13,353 nucleotides of DNA from an uncultured Collinsella sp. (GCA_902482185.1 CABSZR010000018.1:1-13353), one strand, 5' to 3'; positions 7,162-13,157 are shown, numbered from the stretch's first letter. Numbers and translations: made by a program. Notes: generated by a model from the letters alone, not told the origin.

Positions 7162-7293
7162 GGGCCCGCGCTGGACTTAGTTTTCAGAACGTCCTCGACC
7201 ATGGAAACCCCCTTATCCTGCTCCTTCGGAGCTGCGGATAAGGGGGTTTCCTGGTCTGCGGAATGTTCTGAAAACTAAGTCCAGCACGGGCCC
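7162..7293 (+). repeat. Long nested palindromic element A, structured and of unknown family
   Basis: This 132-base element folds into one long hairpin. The outer arms are 29 nt (7162-7190 with 7265-7293, a single C/A mismatch) and run from GGGCCCG to CAGAAC. They lead into an internal loop, GTCCTC (7191-7196) opposite TGCGGAAT (7257-7264), and then a middle helix GACCA/TGGTC (7197-7201 with 7252-7256). A perfect 16-bp inner stem follows (7203-7218 with 7236-7251), and the apex GCTCC-TTC-GGAGC spans 7220-7232. It starts 16 bases after oppF. The strand is assigned so that GTCCTC comes first; element B (7476-7600) has the same architecture on the other strand. There is no long T-run, so it is not a standard terminator. 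I see no target-site duplication and do not recognise the family. Confidence 0.85.
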
Positions 7294-7359
7294 TGCGGCA
7301 ACGCGGCAGGGAGGGGTGCGATTCCTTGATCGCTCACTTAATCTAATAGGAAAGTTAGT

Positions 7360-7390
7360 GAGGCCGGAGCTTTAGCTCCGGCCTCTTTAT
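7360..7390 (+). terminator. Rho-independent terminator-like hairpin
   Basis: A perfect 11-bp stem GAGGCCGGAGC/GCTCCGGCCTC (7360-7370 with 7375-7385) closes the loop TTTA and is followed by TTTAT. It is the best terminator candidate for the opp transcript, although it lies about 215 bases after the oppF stop. Bases 7316-7337 just upstream form a weaker hairpin, and 7333-7341 can pair with 7355-7362 in a fold that excludes this terminator. Confidence 0.7.
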
Positions 7391-7395
7391 ATAAG

Positions 7396-7414
7396 GGCTC
7401 GGCAAAGCCGAGCC
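7396..7414. repeat. Short perfect hairpin
   Basis: GGCTCGGC/GCCGAGCC (7396-7403 with 7407-7414) closes the loop AAA. It is 6 bases after the terminator-like hairpin at 7360-7390 and has no T-run. It may be a second, back-up stem of that terminator. The following stretch 7415-7475 shows no gene and no further structure that I can support. Confidence 0.6.
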
Positions 7415-7475
7415 ACCAAATTTGCATCAGCCCCCAGAACATGTTTGAGAACTGTGCCTGAAGTATGTATTTGCA

Positions 7476-7600
7476 GGCCCCGAATCGGTGTTGCCTCCCG
7501 GCGCATTCCGCAGGGGGAGCGATATTTTGCAGCACGAAGTGCGTAGCAAAATATCGCTCATGCCCGAGGACGCGCCGGGAGGCAACACCGATTCGGGGCC
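7476..7600 (-). repeat. Long nested palindromic element B, same family as element A, inverted
   Basis: This 125-base element has perfect 29-nt outer arms (7476-7504 with 7572-7600) beginning GGCCCCGAATCGG. Inside is an internal loop (7505-7512 opposite 7566-7571), a 3-bp middle helix (7513-7515 with 7563-7565), a perfect 14-bp inner stem GAGCGATATTTTGC (7517-7530 with 7546-7559), and the apex GCAC-GAA-GTGC (7532-7542). Read on the minus strand, the internal loop is GTCCTC opposite TGCGGAAT and the apex loop is TTC closed by C-G, exactly as in element A. The outer and inner stem sequences are otherwise unrelated to those of A. The strand is assigned from that core. No target-site duplication is visible. 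Confidence 0.85.
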
Positions 7601-7638
7601 GAACATATAGATCTACCAGCGCATTTACAAATTCGTAA

Positions 7639-7687
7639 ACTTTTTTGAAAAAAGTGCTTGCACAGTTCTCGAATCATAGGTTATTAT
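7639..7687 (+). promoter_or_regulatory. Promoter of tRNA-Leu with upstream A/T palindrome
   Basis: TTGCAC (7658-7663) and TATTAT (7682-7687, 18-bp spacing; 17 if read as TTATTA) form a sigma70-like promoter. Two bases upstream of the -35 lies a perfect 17-base palindrome, ACTTTTTTGAAAAAAGT (7639-7655), which resembles an UP element and recurs at the other two tRNA promoters. The leader before the tRNA is about 50 bases. Confidence 0.75.
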
Positions 7688-7744
7688 CTTCCTCGTTGAA
7701 CGCGCGGGTCTAACAAAACGAACTGCGAATCAACAACATAGCAT

Positions 7745-7834
7745 GTCGGAGTGGCGGAATTGGCAGACGCGCTAGCTTGAGGTGCTAGTGACCGCTTTTT
7801 GGTCATGCGGGTTCAAGTCCCGCCTCCGACACCA
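7745..7834 (+). tRNA. tRNA-Leu (anticodon GAG)
   Basis: The complete 90-base gene includes an encoded CCA (7832-7834). The acceptor stem GTCGGAG/CTCCGAC is perfect (7745-7751 with 7824-7830) and the discriminator is A. The anticodon stem CTAGC/GCTAG (7772-7776 with 7784-7788) encloses TTGAGGT with anticodon GAG at 7779-7781. The long class II variable arm (TGACC/GGTCA, 7789-7793 with 7801-7805) is diagnostic for Leu/Ser/Tyr. The T arm is GCGGG-TTCAAGT-CCCGC. It reads CUC and CUU codons. Confidence 0.97.
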
Positions 7835-7845
7835 TCGCATTTGAG

Positions 7846-7867
7846 AAGCCTCTTCGGAGGCTTTTTT
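7846..7867 (+). terminator. Rho-independent terminator after tRNA-Leu
   Basis: The stem AAGCCTC/GAGGCTT closes a TTCG tetraloop (7853-7856) and is followed by a T-run to 7867. It lies only 12 bases after the tRNA and about 26 bases before the next gene. The phosphatase gene must therefore use read-through or a promoter within this short interval; I see no clear one. Confidence 0.93.
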
Positions 7868-7893
7868 GTTACCGATAGACGGTGGGGTCCACG

Positions 7894-10239
7894 ATGGAAA
7901 CGCTTGAACGCAACGAGTGGGCAGACGTTGCCCAACTGGTCGAGATCACGAGCGATGCTGTCATCATCTGCGAGCTCGACGGAACCATTCTGCATGTGAA
8001 TAATCGCTTACTTGGTTTGATGTGCGAGGAACGCGCCGACGTCATCGGTGGAGATGTTAAAGACGTCCTGTACTCATCCGCTTTTGAACGTGCGACGGAA
8101 CATCGTCTGCCATTTGAAACTGATGGCTCCGAGAACGAATTGATGCTCAAGCTGAGTGACGGCTCCTTTATCCCCGTCTTGGTTCGTGCGGGCTCCGTAA
8201 CGCCTCCACGCATCTTTGGGCGCCGCGCACCACGTGTCCTTGTGGCGCTTCACAGTATCGAGGAACAGTATTCTCACGACCGTCAACTCAAGCGTGCGTT
8301 ATCGGAGCTTAGAGTGGCGAACAAGCGTCTCTCTGGCACGCTCTCGGTCATTATGAGTACCGTGGGCTCCGATGAGCTACCTAGCCTGCTTGATACCGTT
8401 TTGAACCAGCTTGTAGGAACGCTCGGTGCTTCGGGTGCCGCTATCTATTTTTCTGAGAGCGGCGGTTTTAAGCTTCGTGGTGTTTCCAAGGAGCTGTACG
8501 ACAGCTACCTGCCTGAGTTTTTGCCGTATGGCGCTGGCATTCCGACGTATGTTCTTCGTGAGTCGCGTGCCTGTCGCTTGTCGATTCAACAGGACCTTGA
8601 GGGCGATAAGGCCGCCTCCGGTATGTTCATGGACTTGGACAATCGTTCTAAGCACCTGTTGCGCGTGCAGGATATGCCTCCGTACCGCAGCGAGATCTGT
8701 CTTCCCGTTTTTTACGGTACGCAGATCCTTGGCGTGCTGGAAGTTGGTTGGAAACGCCCCCAGGCACCGCTCGCCTATGACGTTAATGTACTCGAGGTCA
8801 TTTGCGATTACTTGTCTATCCAACTGGTCGGCATGGCATCGAGTCTTCGCTCTCGTCGCACGGCCGAGCTTGGCCGCTCGCTCAATGTCTTACGTGATGA
8901 GTTGTTTACCTTTCTAGACGATTCCGTCGCGGCTACCCAGGCGGTATCGTCCGAGATCTGCAATATGCTCAACTGCCATTTTTGCCCTGTTGAGTATGAC
9001 GCCAGTCTGGATTCCTACGTCATAGATTTTGAAGGCGGCAGTCGCGTTGCTTTGCCGGACGATCCCGAGAAGCTTTTCTTTTCCACGACGGCGCCAGCGG
9101 CACGTCTGGGGGCTGGCCCTGATGGCTTTGAGGCATCTGTTTTGGGGGGTACGAGTGCCGAGGACCTTAAACACGTCCGTATAACTCGCGTTGACGAATC
9201 GATTCCTATGGGAGGCTGGCTTAGGGCGCATGGTCTGCCTTGTCAAGGTCTCTACGTCGACTCCGGCATCGAGGCGGGGCACCCGCGCTCTGAGGGCGAT
9301 GGCAAGCACAGTAACGACGCGATTGTTCCTGCTTCTGTTGCGAAGAGCCCGACGACGCGCGCGCTGCTGCTTCGTGATGGTAGCCAAGAGCCGATTGATG
9401 ACCTTGAATATGACTACTTGGTGCACTTGGCGCATGACTTTGAACTGATCTACGAAGGCGAATCTCAAAAGCGCGAGGAGCGCCATATCGCTCAGACGCT
9501 CCAGATTGGCATGAGAAATTCCCTGGGGGATGTTCCGGGTATCGCAACCGATTCGGTGTACCTGTCGGCCACGAATTCGGCGTTGGTCGGAGGCGATTTC
9601 TATACGCTCATTCGTCTTCCCGACGACTGCGCCGTCATGATTCTGGGTGATGTGTCTGGCAAAGGCATTGAGGCCGCATCGATGTCCGCGCTCGTCAAGA
9701 CGGCCCTGACGGCATATGCCTGGGAGGGCGCTGGACCGGCCCGCATGGCACGCTCCCTTAACAGCATGCTCATGGGCTTTTCGAGGGTCGAGACGTTCGT
9801 GACGGCCTTTATCGCCAAGATTGACCTTAAAGCCGGACGCGCAACGTATTGTTCGGCGGGCCATCCTCCGACCATGGTCATCAGGCCAGAGTCGATGCCG
9901 CTGGGTGGCGGCGAGGCCCGTGGGGGAGAGGTTGAGCTGCTTGGATGCCAATCGGGCGTAATCGGTGCCTTTGAGAGCATGGTCTACGAGACGGGCGTGT
10001 TTACGTTCGCTCCTGGTGACATGCTATTTATGTATACCGATGGAACAATCGAAGCACGTGATCGCTCGGGTGCTTTCTTTGGCGAGCAGCGCCTTCGTGA
10101 CCTTCTGCTCTCTGTCTCGGGTGAGGGCGTATCGGGCATTTGCGGCAAGGTCTTGGGCGAGCTTGACCGATTTACCGAATCGGCGCTGGACGATGACATT
10201 GCATTGGTGTCCCTTGAGTTTTTACGGGGTCGTTCATAG
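7894..10239 (+). CDS. PAS-GAF sensor PP2C-type serine phosphatase (SpoIIE/RsbU-like)
   Basis: A protein of 781 residues. The domains in order are: PAS (about 10-110; VEITSDAVIICELDGTILHVNNRLLGL), a linker helix, GAF (about 150-315; ends ILGVLEVGWKRPQAPLAYDVNVLEVI), a divergent GAF-like region (about 330-515; RALLLRDGSQEPIDDLEYDYLVHLA), and a C-terminal SpoIIE/PP2C phosphatase (about 540-778). The metal-binding aspartates are present: GGDFY (Asp568), GDVSGKG (Asp586), YTDG (Asp716) and DDDIALV (766-768). By family it would dephosphorylate a phosphorylated STAS antagonist protein, and the next gene encodes exactly such a domain. No membrane helices are visible, so it should be cytosolic. The frame is open from a GTG at 7882, but ATG 7894 is preferred because GGTGGGG (7881-7887) lies six bases upstream. 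The sensed ligand cannot be read from the sequence. It is 78 bases before the STAS-kinase gene with no terminator between, probably one operon. Confidence 0.9.
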   Translation: METLERNEWADVAQLVEITSDAVIICELDGTILHVNNRLLGLMCEERADVIGGDVKDVLYSSAFERATEHRLPFETDGSENELMLKLSDGSFIPVLVRAGSVTPPRIFGRRAPRVLVALHSIEEQYSHDRQLKRALSELRVANKRLSGTLSVIMSTVGSDELPSLLDTVLNQLVGTLGASGAAIYFSESGGFKLRGVSKELYDSYLPEFLPYGAGIPTYVLRESRACRLSIQQDLEGDKAASGMFMDLDNRSKHLLRVQDMPPYRSEICLPVFYGTQILGVLEVGWKRPQAPLAYDVNVLEVICDYLSIQLVGMASSLRSRRTAELGRSLNVLRDELFTFLDDSVAATQAVSSEICNMLNCHFCPVEYDASLDSYVIDFEGGSRVALPDDPEKLFFSTTAPAARLGAGPDGFEASVLGGTSAEDLKHVRITRVDESIPMGGWLRAHGLPCQGLYVDSGIEAGHPRSEGDGKHSNDAIVPASVAKSPTTRALLLRDGSQEPIDDLEYDYLVHLAHDFELIYEGESQKREERHIAQTLQIGMRNSLGDVPGIATDSVYLSATNSALVGGDFYTLIRLPDDCAVMILGDVSGKGIEAASMSALVKTALTAYAWEGAGPARMARSLNSMLMGFSRVETFVTAFIAKIDLKAGRATYCSAGHPPTMVIRPESMPLGGGEARGGEVELLGCQSGVIGAFESMVYETGVFTFAPGDMLFMYTDGTIEARDRSGAFFGEQRLRDLLLSVSGEGVSGICGKVLGELDRFTESALDDDIALVSLEFLRGRS

Positions 10240-10317
10240 ACGACGCTGGGCGGGCTGAATCCGTACGGTTGGGGAAACGAATGCATCGAGTGGGCTTTTT
10301 TGGGGAACCATGGTCGT

Positions 10318-11064
10318 ATGAATGAGTGGAATGACATAGCGGTTTTGACGCCACCAGGCGATATCGACATCGCCACGGTGCCTGCGCTGCGTCGGCGGTT
10401 GGATGCTTTGATTGGCCGCGGCGTGCGTCGTGTCGTCATCAACTGTCAGGCTGTTAGCTTTATCGATTCTACGGGCTTGGCATTCCTGCTTACGCGCGCT
10501 CGTGAGCTTATGAGGCGAGAAGGCCTGCTTTCGCTCGTCAATGCATCAGGTGAAGTTGTTCGCTTTTTGGAGATTGCTCGTCTTGTCGATATCCTTCATG
10601 TCGCGGGGCCGGCACGGGAGTCTATTCCCGCCATTCCGGTGGGGGAGCTGCCTCGCTGGAGTAAGAGCGTTGAGGTCCGTCAGGGTATCGAGAATCTTCC
10701 ATACTACCGACATCGCATCGCCGAACTCCTTGAATCGCTTCCGTTGCGCCGTGACGAGCGCTACGATGTCGCATTGGCGTCGGGGGAGGCGCTGGGTAAT
10801 GCCTATGACCATGCGGGCGGTATCGGGTGCGTCCTGACGGTTCAGGCCTATGGCGATCGCGTTGTGGTTGAGGTGCTTGATCGAGGTGCCGGCTATTCTA
10901 TCGATGAAACGAGCGAGCCGGTTGCATCTGAGGAACGCGGCCGTGGTATCAAGCTTATGCGTATGCTCGTCGATAACGTGGAGGTTGCTCGTCGTACGGA
11001 CGGCGCCGGCACGCGCGTGCAGATGGTGAAGCTGTTTAGCGGAGCGCTGGAATCGTGTGCCTAG
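10318..11064 (+). CDS. STAS domain fused to HATPase_c anti-sigma-type kinase (RsbV-RsbW fusion)
   Basis: A protein of 248 residues. The N-terminal STAS domain (about 1-100) has the hallmark SFIDSTGLAFLL, with Ser51 matching the serine phosphorylated in RsbV/SpoIIAA. The C-terminal HATPase_c domain of the RsbW/SpoIIAB type (about 115-240) has an N-box with Glu157 and Asn161 (ASGEALGNAYDHA), a G1 box DRGAGYS (188-194) and a G2 box RGRGIKLM (207-214). By family, the kinase part phosphorylates a STAS serine and can bind a sigma factor, while the STAS part relieves this; here both are on one chain. It follows the PP2C phosphatase, the expected antagonist. The start is uncertain: ATG 10318 has GGGGAA ten bases upstream, and an in-frame TTG at 10300 adds six residues. 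No sigma factor is in the window, so the final target is unknown. Confidence 0.88.
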   Translation: MNEWNDIAVLTPPGDIDIATVPALRRRLDALIGRGVRRVVINCQAVSFIDSTGLAFLLTRARELMRREGLLSLVNASGEVVRFLEIARLVDILHVAGPARESIPAIPVGELPRWSKSVEVRQGIENLPYYRHRIAELLESLPLRRDERYDVALASGEALGNAYDHAGGIGCVLTVQAYGDRVVVEVLDRGAGYSIDETSEPVASEERGRGIKLMRMLVDNVEVARRTDGAGTRVQMVKLFSGALESCA

Positions 11065-11089
11065 CCAATCGCTTTAGCGCGTTTGGCTA
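11062..11089 (+). terminator. Hairpin at the end of the STAS-kinase gene, weak terminator
   Basis: TAGCCAA/TTGGCTA (11062-11068 with 11083-11089) contains a small inner CGC-TTTA-GCG stem. It starts at the stop codon itself. There is no T-run, only TTAAG, so it is at best a weak terminator or 3'-end stabiliser. Confidence 0.4.
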
Positions 11090-11111
11090 TTAAGAACATG
11101 CGGCAGACAAG

Positions 11112-11157
11112 TTTTTTGAAAAAAGTACTTGCGTCTTTTGGACAACTCGCGTAAATT
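11112..11157 (+). promoter_or_regulatory. Promoter of tRNA-Gly (first copy)
   Basis: TTGCGT (11129-11134) and TAAATT (11152-11157) have a 17-bp spacing. The palindrome TTTTTTGAAAAAA (11112-11124) ends four bases before the -35, as at the other tRNA promoters. The -10 lies 12 bases before the tRNA, so the leader is only a few bases. Confidence 0.75.
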
Positions 11158-11169
11158 AATAACCCGCAA

Positions 11170-11245
11170 GCGGACATGGCTCAGTTGGTAGAGCACAACC
11201 TTGCCAAGGTTGGGGTCGCGGGTTCGAGCCCCGTTGTCCGCTCCA
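11170..11245 (+). tRNA. tRNA-Gly (anticodon GCC), first copy
   Basis: The complete 76-base gene includes an encoded CCA (11243-11245). The acceptor stem GCGGACA/TGTCCGC is perfect and the discriminator is U. The anticodon stem CAACC/GGTTG encloses TTGCCAA with anticodon GCC at 11203-11205. The T arm contains GGTTCGAGCC. It reads GGC and GGU. A second copy, identical over the visible 55 bases, starts at 13299. Confidence 0.97.
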
Positions 11246-11253
11246 AACGTAAC

Positions 11254-11283
11254 AGCCCGACTACTACGGTAGCCGGGCTTTTT
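11254..11283 (+). terminator. Rho-independent terminator after tRNA-Gly
   Basis: AGCCCG/CGGGCT (11254-11259 with 11274-11279), then one A/C mismatch, then CTAC/GTAG with loop TACG, followed by a T-run at 11279-11283. It lies 8 bases after the CCA end and separates the tRNA from the glucosidase gene. Confidence 0.9.
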
Positions 11284-11297
11284 CGTACCCGTCGCCT

Positions 11298-11313
11298 GGG
11301 CTCGAACCCGCGA
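11298..11313 (-). repeat. Inverted 16-bp copy of the tRNA-Gly T arm
   Basis: On the minus strand this stretch reads TCGCGGGTTCGAGCCC, identical to 11216-11231 inside the tRNA-Gly T arm. The flanks do not fold into a tRNA: the rest of the T stem mismatches and no acceptor is seen. It may be a tRNA fragment left by recombination or integration at the tRNA, or a sequence able to pair with read-through tRNA transcript. Confidence 0.6.
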
Positions 11314-11349
11314 GGGAGCGATCGTTTTGGGGCGTGGCTGTGGCGTTGT

Positions 11350-11380
11350 TTGTCGCGAATGTCCGCTTTGGGCGTATCAT
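11350..11380 (+). promoter_or_regulatory. Possible promoter of the alpha-glucosidase gene
   Basis: TATCAT (11375-11380) is a fair -10 box about 44 bases before the start codon. TTGTCG (11350-11355) is the nearest -35-like hexamer, at a long 19-bp spacing. A promoter is expected after the tRNA terminator, but this match is weak. Confidence 0.35.
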
Positions 11381-11423
11381 CGTGGGCATCTCGCATAACC
11401 TCGTTGCAAGGGAGATACGCCCC

Positions 11424-13157
11424 ATGGCTACAGAAAAGTCTTCTTCGCGCTCGTGGATGTCCGATGCCGCGATCTATCAGATCTACCCGCGCTCGTTTAA
11501 GGATTCGACTGGTTCGGGTCTGGGCGATATCGCGGGCATTACCCAGCAGATGGACTATCTTGAGCGACTGGGTATCGAGGCCATCTGGCTGAGCCCGTTT
11601 TACCCTTCGCCTCTTGTCGATGGCGGCTATGATGTGGCGGACTACTGCGATGTCGACCCACGTCTCGGCTCGCTTGACGACTTCGATGACATGATCGCTG
11701 CGGCTCACGCGCGCGGCATCAAGGTCATCGTCGACATCGTGCCCAACCATTCATCCAACCAGCACCCCTGGTTCAAAGCCGCTCTTGCCGCCGGCCCCGG
11801 ATCGCCCGAACGCGCCCGTTATATCTTCCGCGATGGTCGCGGCGAGCATGGCGAGCTGCCTCCCACCAATTGGAATGCCAACTTTGGCGGCCCCGCATGG
11901 ACGCGTGTTGCGGACGGTCAGTGGTATCTGCACATGTTTACGCCCGAGCAGCCGGACTTTGACTGGTCATGCCCTGAGGTTCACGCGCTCTTTTGCGACG
12001 TCCTGGCGTTTTGGAGCGATCGAGGCGTCGATGGCTTTCGCATTGATGTGGCGCAGGGTCTCGCCAAGGATCTCGACCGCGATGACCTCGACCGGTGGCA
12101 TCTCGCCGAGGGCGATGACATGGTTGACGACGGCACCCATCCGCTGTGGGACCGCAATGAGGTCCACGAGATCTATCGCGAGTGGCGCCGCGTGTTCGAC
12201 CGCTATAATCCGCCGCGCAGTGCCGTTGCCGAGGCGTGGGTGCTGCCCGAGCGCCAGTATCTCTACGCGCGTCCCAGCGAGCTTGGCCAGACATTCAACT
12301 TTGAGTTTGCCAAGGCCACTTGGACCTATGATGACATGCACACTGCAATCGAGAAGGGCTTGAAGGCAGCCGTCGAATCCGATTCCGCCTCGACCTGGGT
12401 ACTCTCCAACCACGACGTGCCGCGCGTGGCGACACGCTATGCCCTGCCGCAAATCAAGGCGACGCGCTACCACCAGATTGCGCTCGACTGGCTCTTGCGC
12501 GACGGGTCGTCTTATGACGAGGACCGTGAACTCGGCGAGCGCCGCGCGCGGGCGGCCCTTTTGCTTGAGCTGGCGCTTCCGGGCTCGGCATACGTGTATC
12601 AGGGTGAGGAGCTCGGCCTTTTTGAGGTGGCTGATATCCCGTGGGCTGCACTCGAAGACCCTACTGCGACCAATACGCACGGACCGAAGCGTGAGAAGGG
12701 GCGCGACGGCTGTCGTGTGCCCCTGCCGTGGGTGGCAGCGGACGATCCCGCGCATGGCGGATCGTTTGGGTTTTCGCCGGCAGACGCCGATGCAGCGCCT
12801 CATCTGCCGCAGCCTGCATGGTTTTCCGATTATGCTGCCGATAAGGAAGAAGCGGACCCGACATCGATGCTTGCGCTCTATCGTGACGCCCTCTGGCTGC
12901 GGCGCAAGCTGCGCGGGTGCGCCAACGATCTTGCGTGGCTCGATCTTGACGGGCGCACCGGTCTTGCGGATGGTGCCGAGGGCGCTGAGGGCGGCGTCAT
13001 CGCCTATCGCCGCGATAACGGCTGGGCGTGTGTGACGAACTTCGGTGCAGCACCTGTGGAGCTGCCGGCGGGCAGGGTCCTGCTCACCTCATCACCGCTT
13101 GCAGACGGCAGGCTCGCGCAGGACAGCTCTGCCTGGATCATGCTCGGCGAGATGTAG
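11424..13157 (+). CDS. Alpha-glucosidase, glycoside hydrolase family 13
   Basis: A 577-residue enzyme with no signal peptide, so it is cytosolic. It would hydrolyse terminal alpha-glucosidic bonds of maltose- or isomaltose-type oligosaccharides after uptake. GH13 conserved regions are intact: VDIVPNHSS (region I), GFRIDVAQG with nucleophile Asp208 (II), AVAEAWV with acid/base Glu270 (III), SNHDVPR with Asp331 (IV), and PDFDW. The opening AAIYQIYPRSFKDSTGSGLGDIAGI and the AAGPGSPERARYIFRDGRG stretch resemble actinobacterial AglA-type enzymes (probably subfamily GH13_30, inferred). Val follows the nucleophile, as in oligo-1,6-glucosidases, so alpha-1,6 preference is possible. The frame is open from 11334, but AAGGGAG (11408-11414), nine bases before ATG 11424, fixes this start; the family N-terminus also begins just after it. 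It lies alone between two tRNA-Gly genes, without a transporter or regulator beside it. No terminator is visible after its stop. Confidence 0.93.
   Translation: MATEKSSSRSWMSDAAIYQIYPRSFKDSTGSGLGDIAGITQQMDYLERLGIEAIWLSPFYPSPLVDGGYDVADYCDVDPRLGSLDDFDDMIAAAHARGIKVIVDIVPNHSSNQHPWFKAALAAGPGSPERARYIFRDGRGEHGELPPTNWNANFGGPAWTRVADGQWYLHMFTPEQPDFDWSCPEVHALFCDVLAFWSDRGVDGFRIDVAQGLAKDLDRDDLDRWHLAEGDDMVDDGTHPLWDRNEVHEIYREWRRVFDRYNPPRSAVAEAWVLPERQYLYARPSELGQTFNFEFAKATWTYDDMHTAIEKGLKAAVESDSASTWVLSNHDVPRVATRYALPQIKATRYHQIALDWLLRDGSSYDEDRELGERRARAALLLELALPGSAYVYQGEELGLFEVADIPWAALEDPTATNTHGPKREKGRDGCRVPLPWVAADDPAHGGSFGFSPADADAAPHLPQPAWFSDYAADKEEADPTSMLALYRDALWLRRKLRGCANDLAWLDLDGRTGLADGAEGAEGGVIAYRRDNGWACVTNFGAAPVELPAGRVLLTSSPLADGRLAQDSSAWIMLGEM

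Noticed and set aside
6033..7202. Long open frame on the minus strand opposite oppF (389 codons)
   Set aside because: It mirrors the codon bias of oppF and shows no domain or ribosome site; oppF has all ABC ATPase motifs.
7338..7535. A 65-codon minus-strand frame in the opp/tRNA-Leu gap
   Set aside because: It runs through a terminator, a second hairpin and one arm of element B. No ribosome site or recognisable protein is seen; better explained as non-coding structured DNA.
7162..7600. Element pair read as a CRISPR array or as ends of one insertion sequence
   Set aside because: There are only two units, in opposite orientation and with different stem sequences. No spacers, no transposase frame between them and no target-site duplication.
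7639..7655. ACTTTTTTGAAAAAAGT read as a Rho-independent terminator
   Set aside because: As RNA it would be an A-U helix with a one-base loop, which cannot form properly, and it abuts a -35 box; the same sequence recurs at two other tRNA promoters.
11334..11423. Upstream extension of the glucosidase to an alternative start at 11334
   Set aside because: The family N-terminus begins just after ATG 11424, which has a good ribosome site; the extension covers the likely promoter.
11176..11592. Plus-strand frame beginning MAQLVEHNLAKVGVAGSSPV
   Set aside because: The start is a translation of the tRNA-Gly gene, a common false protein call, and the rest overlaps the glucosidase in the wrong frame.
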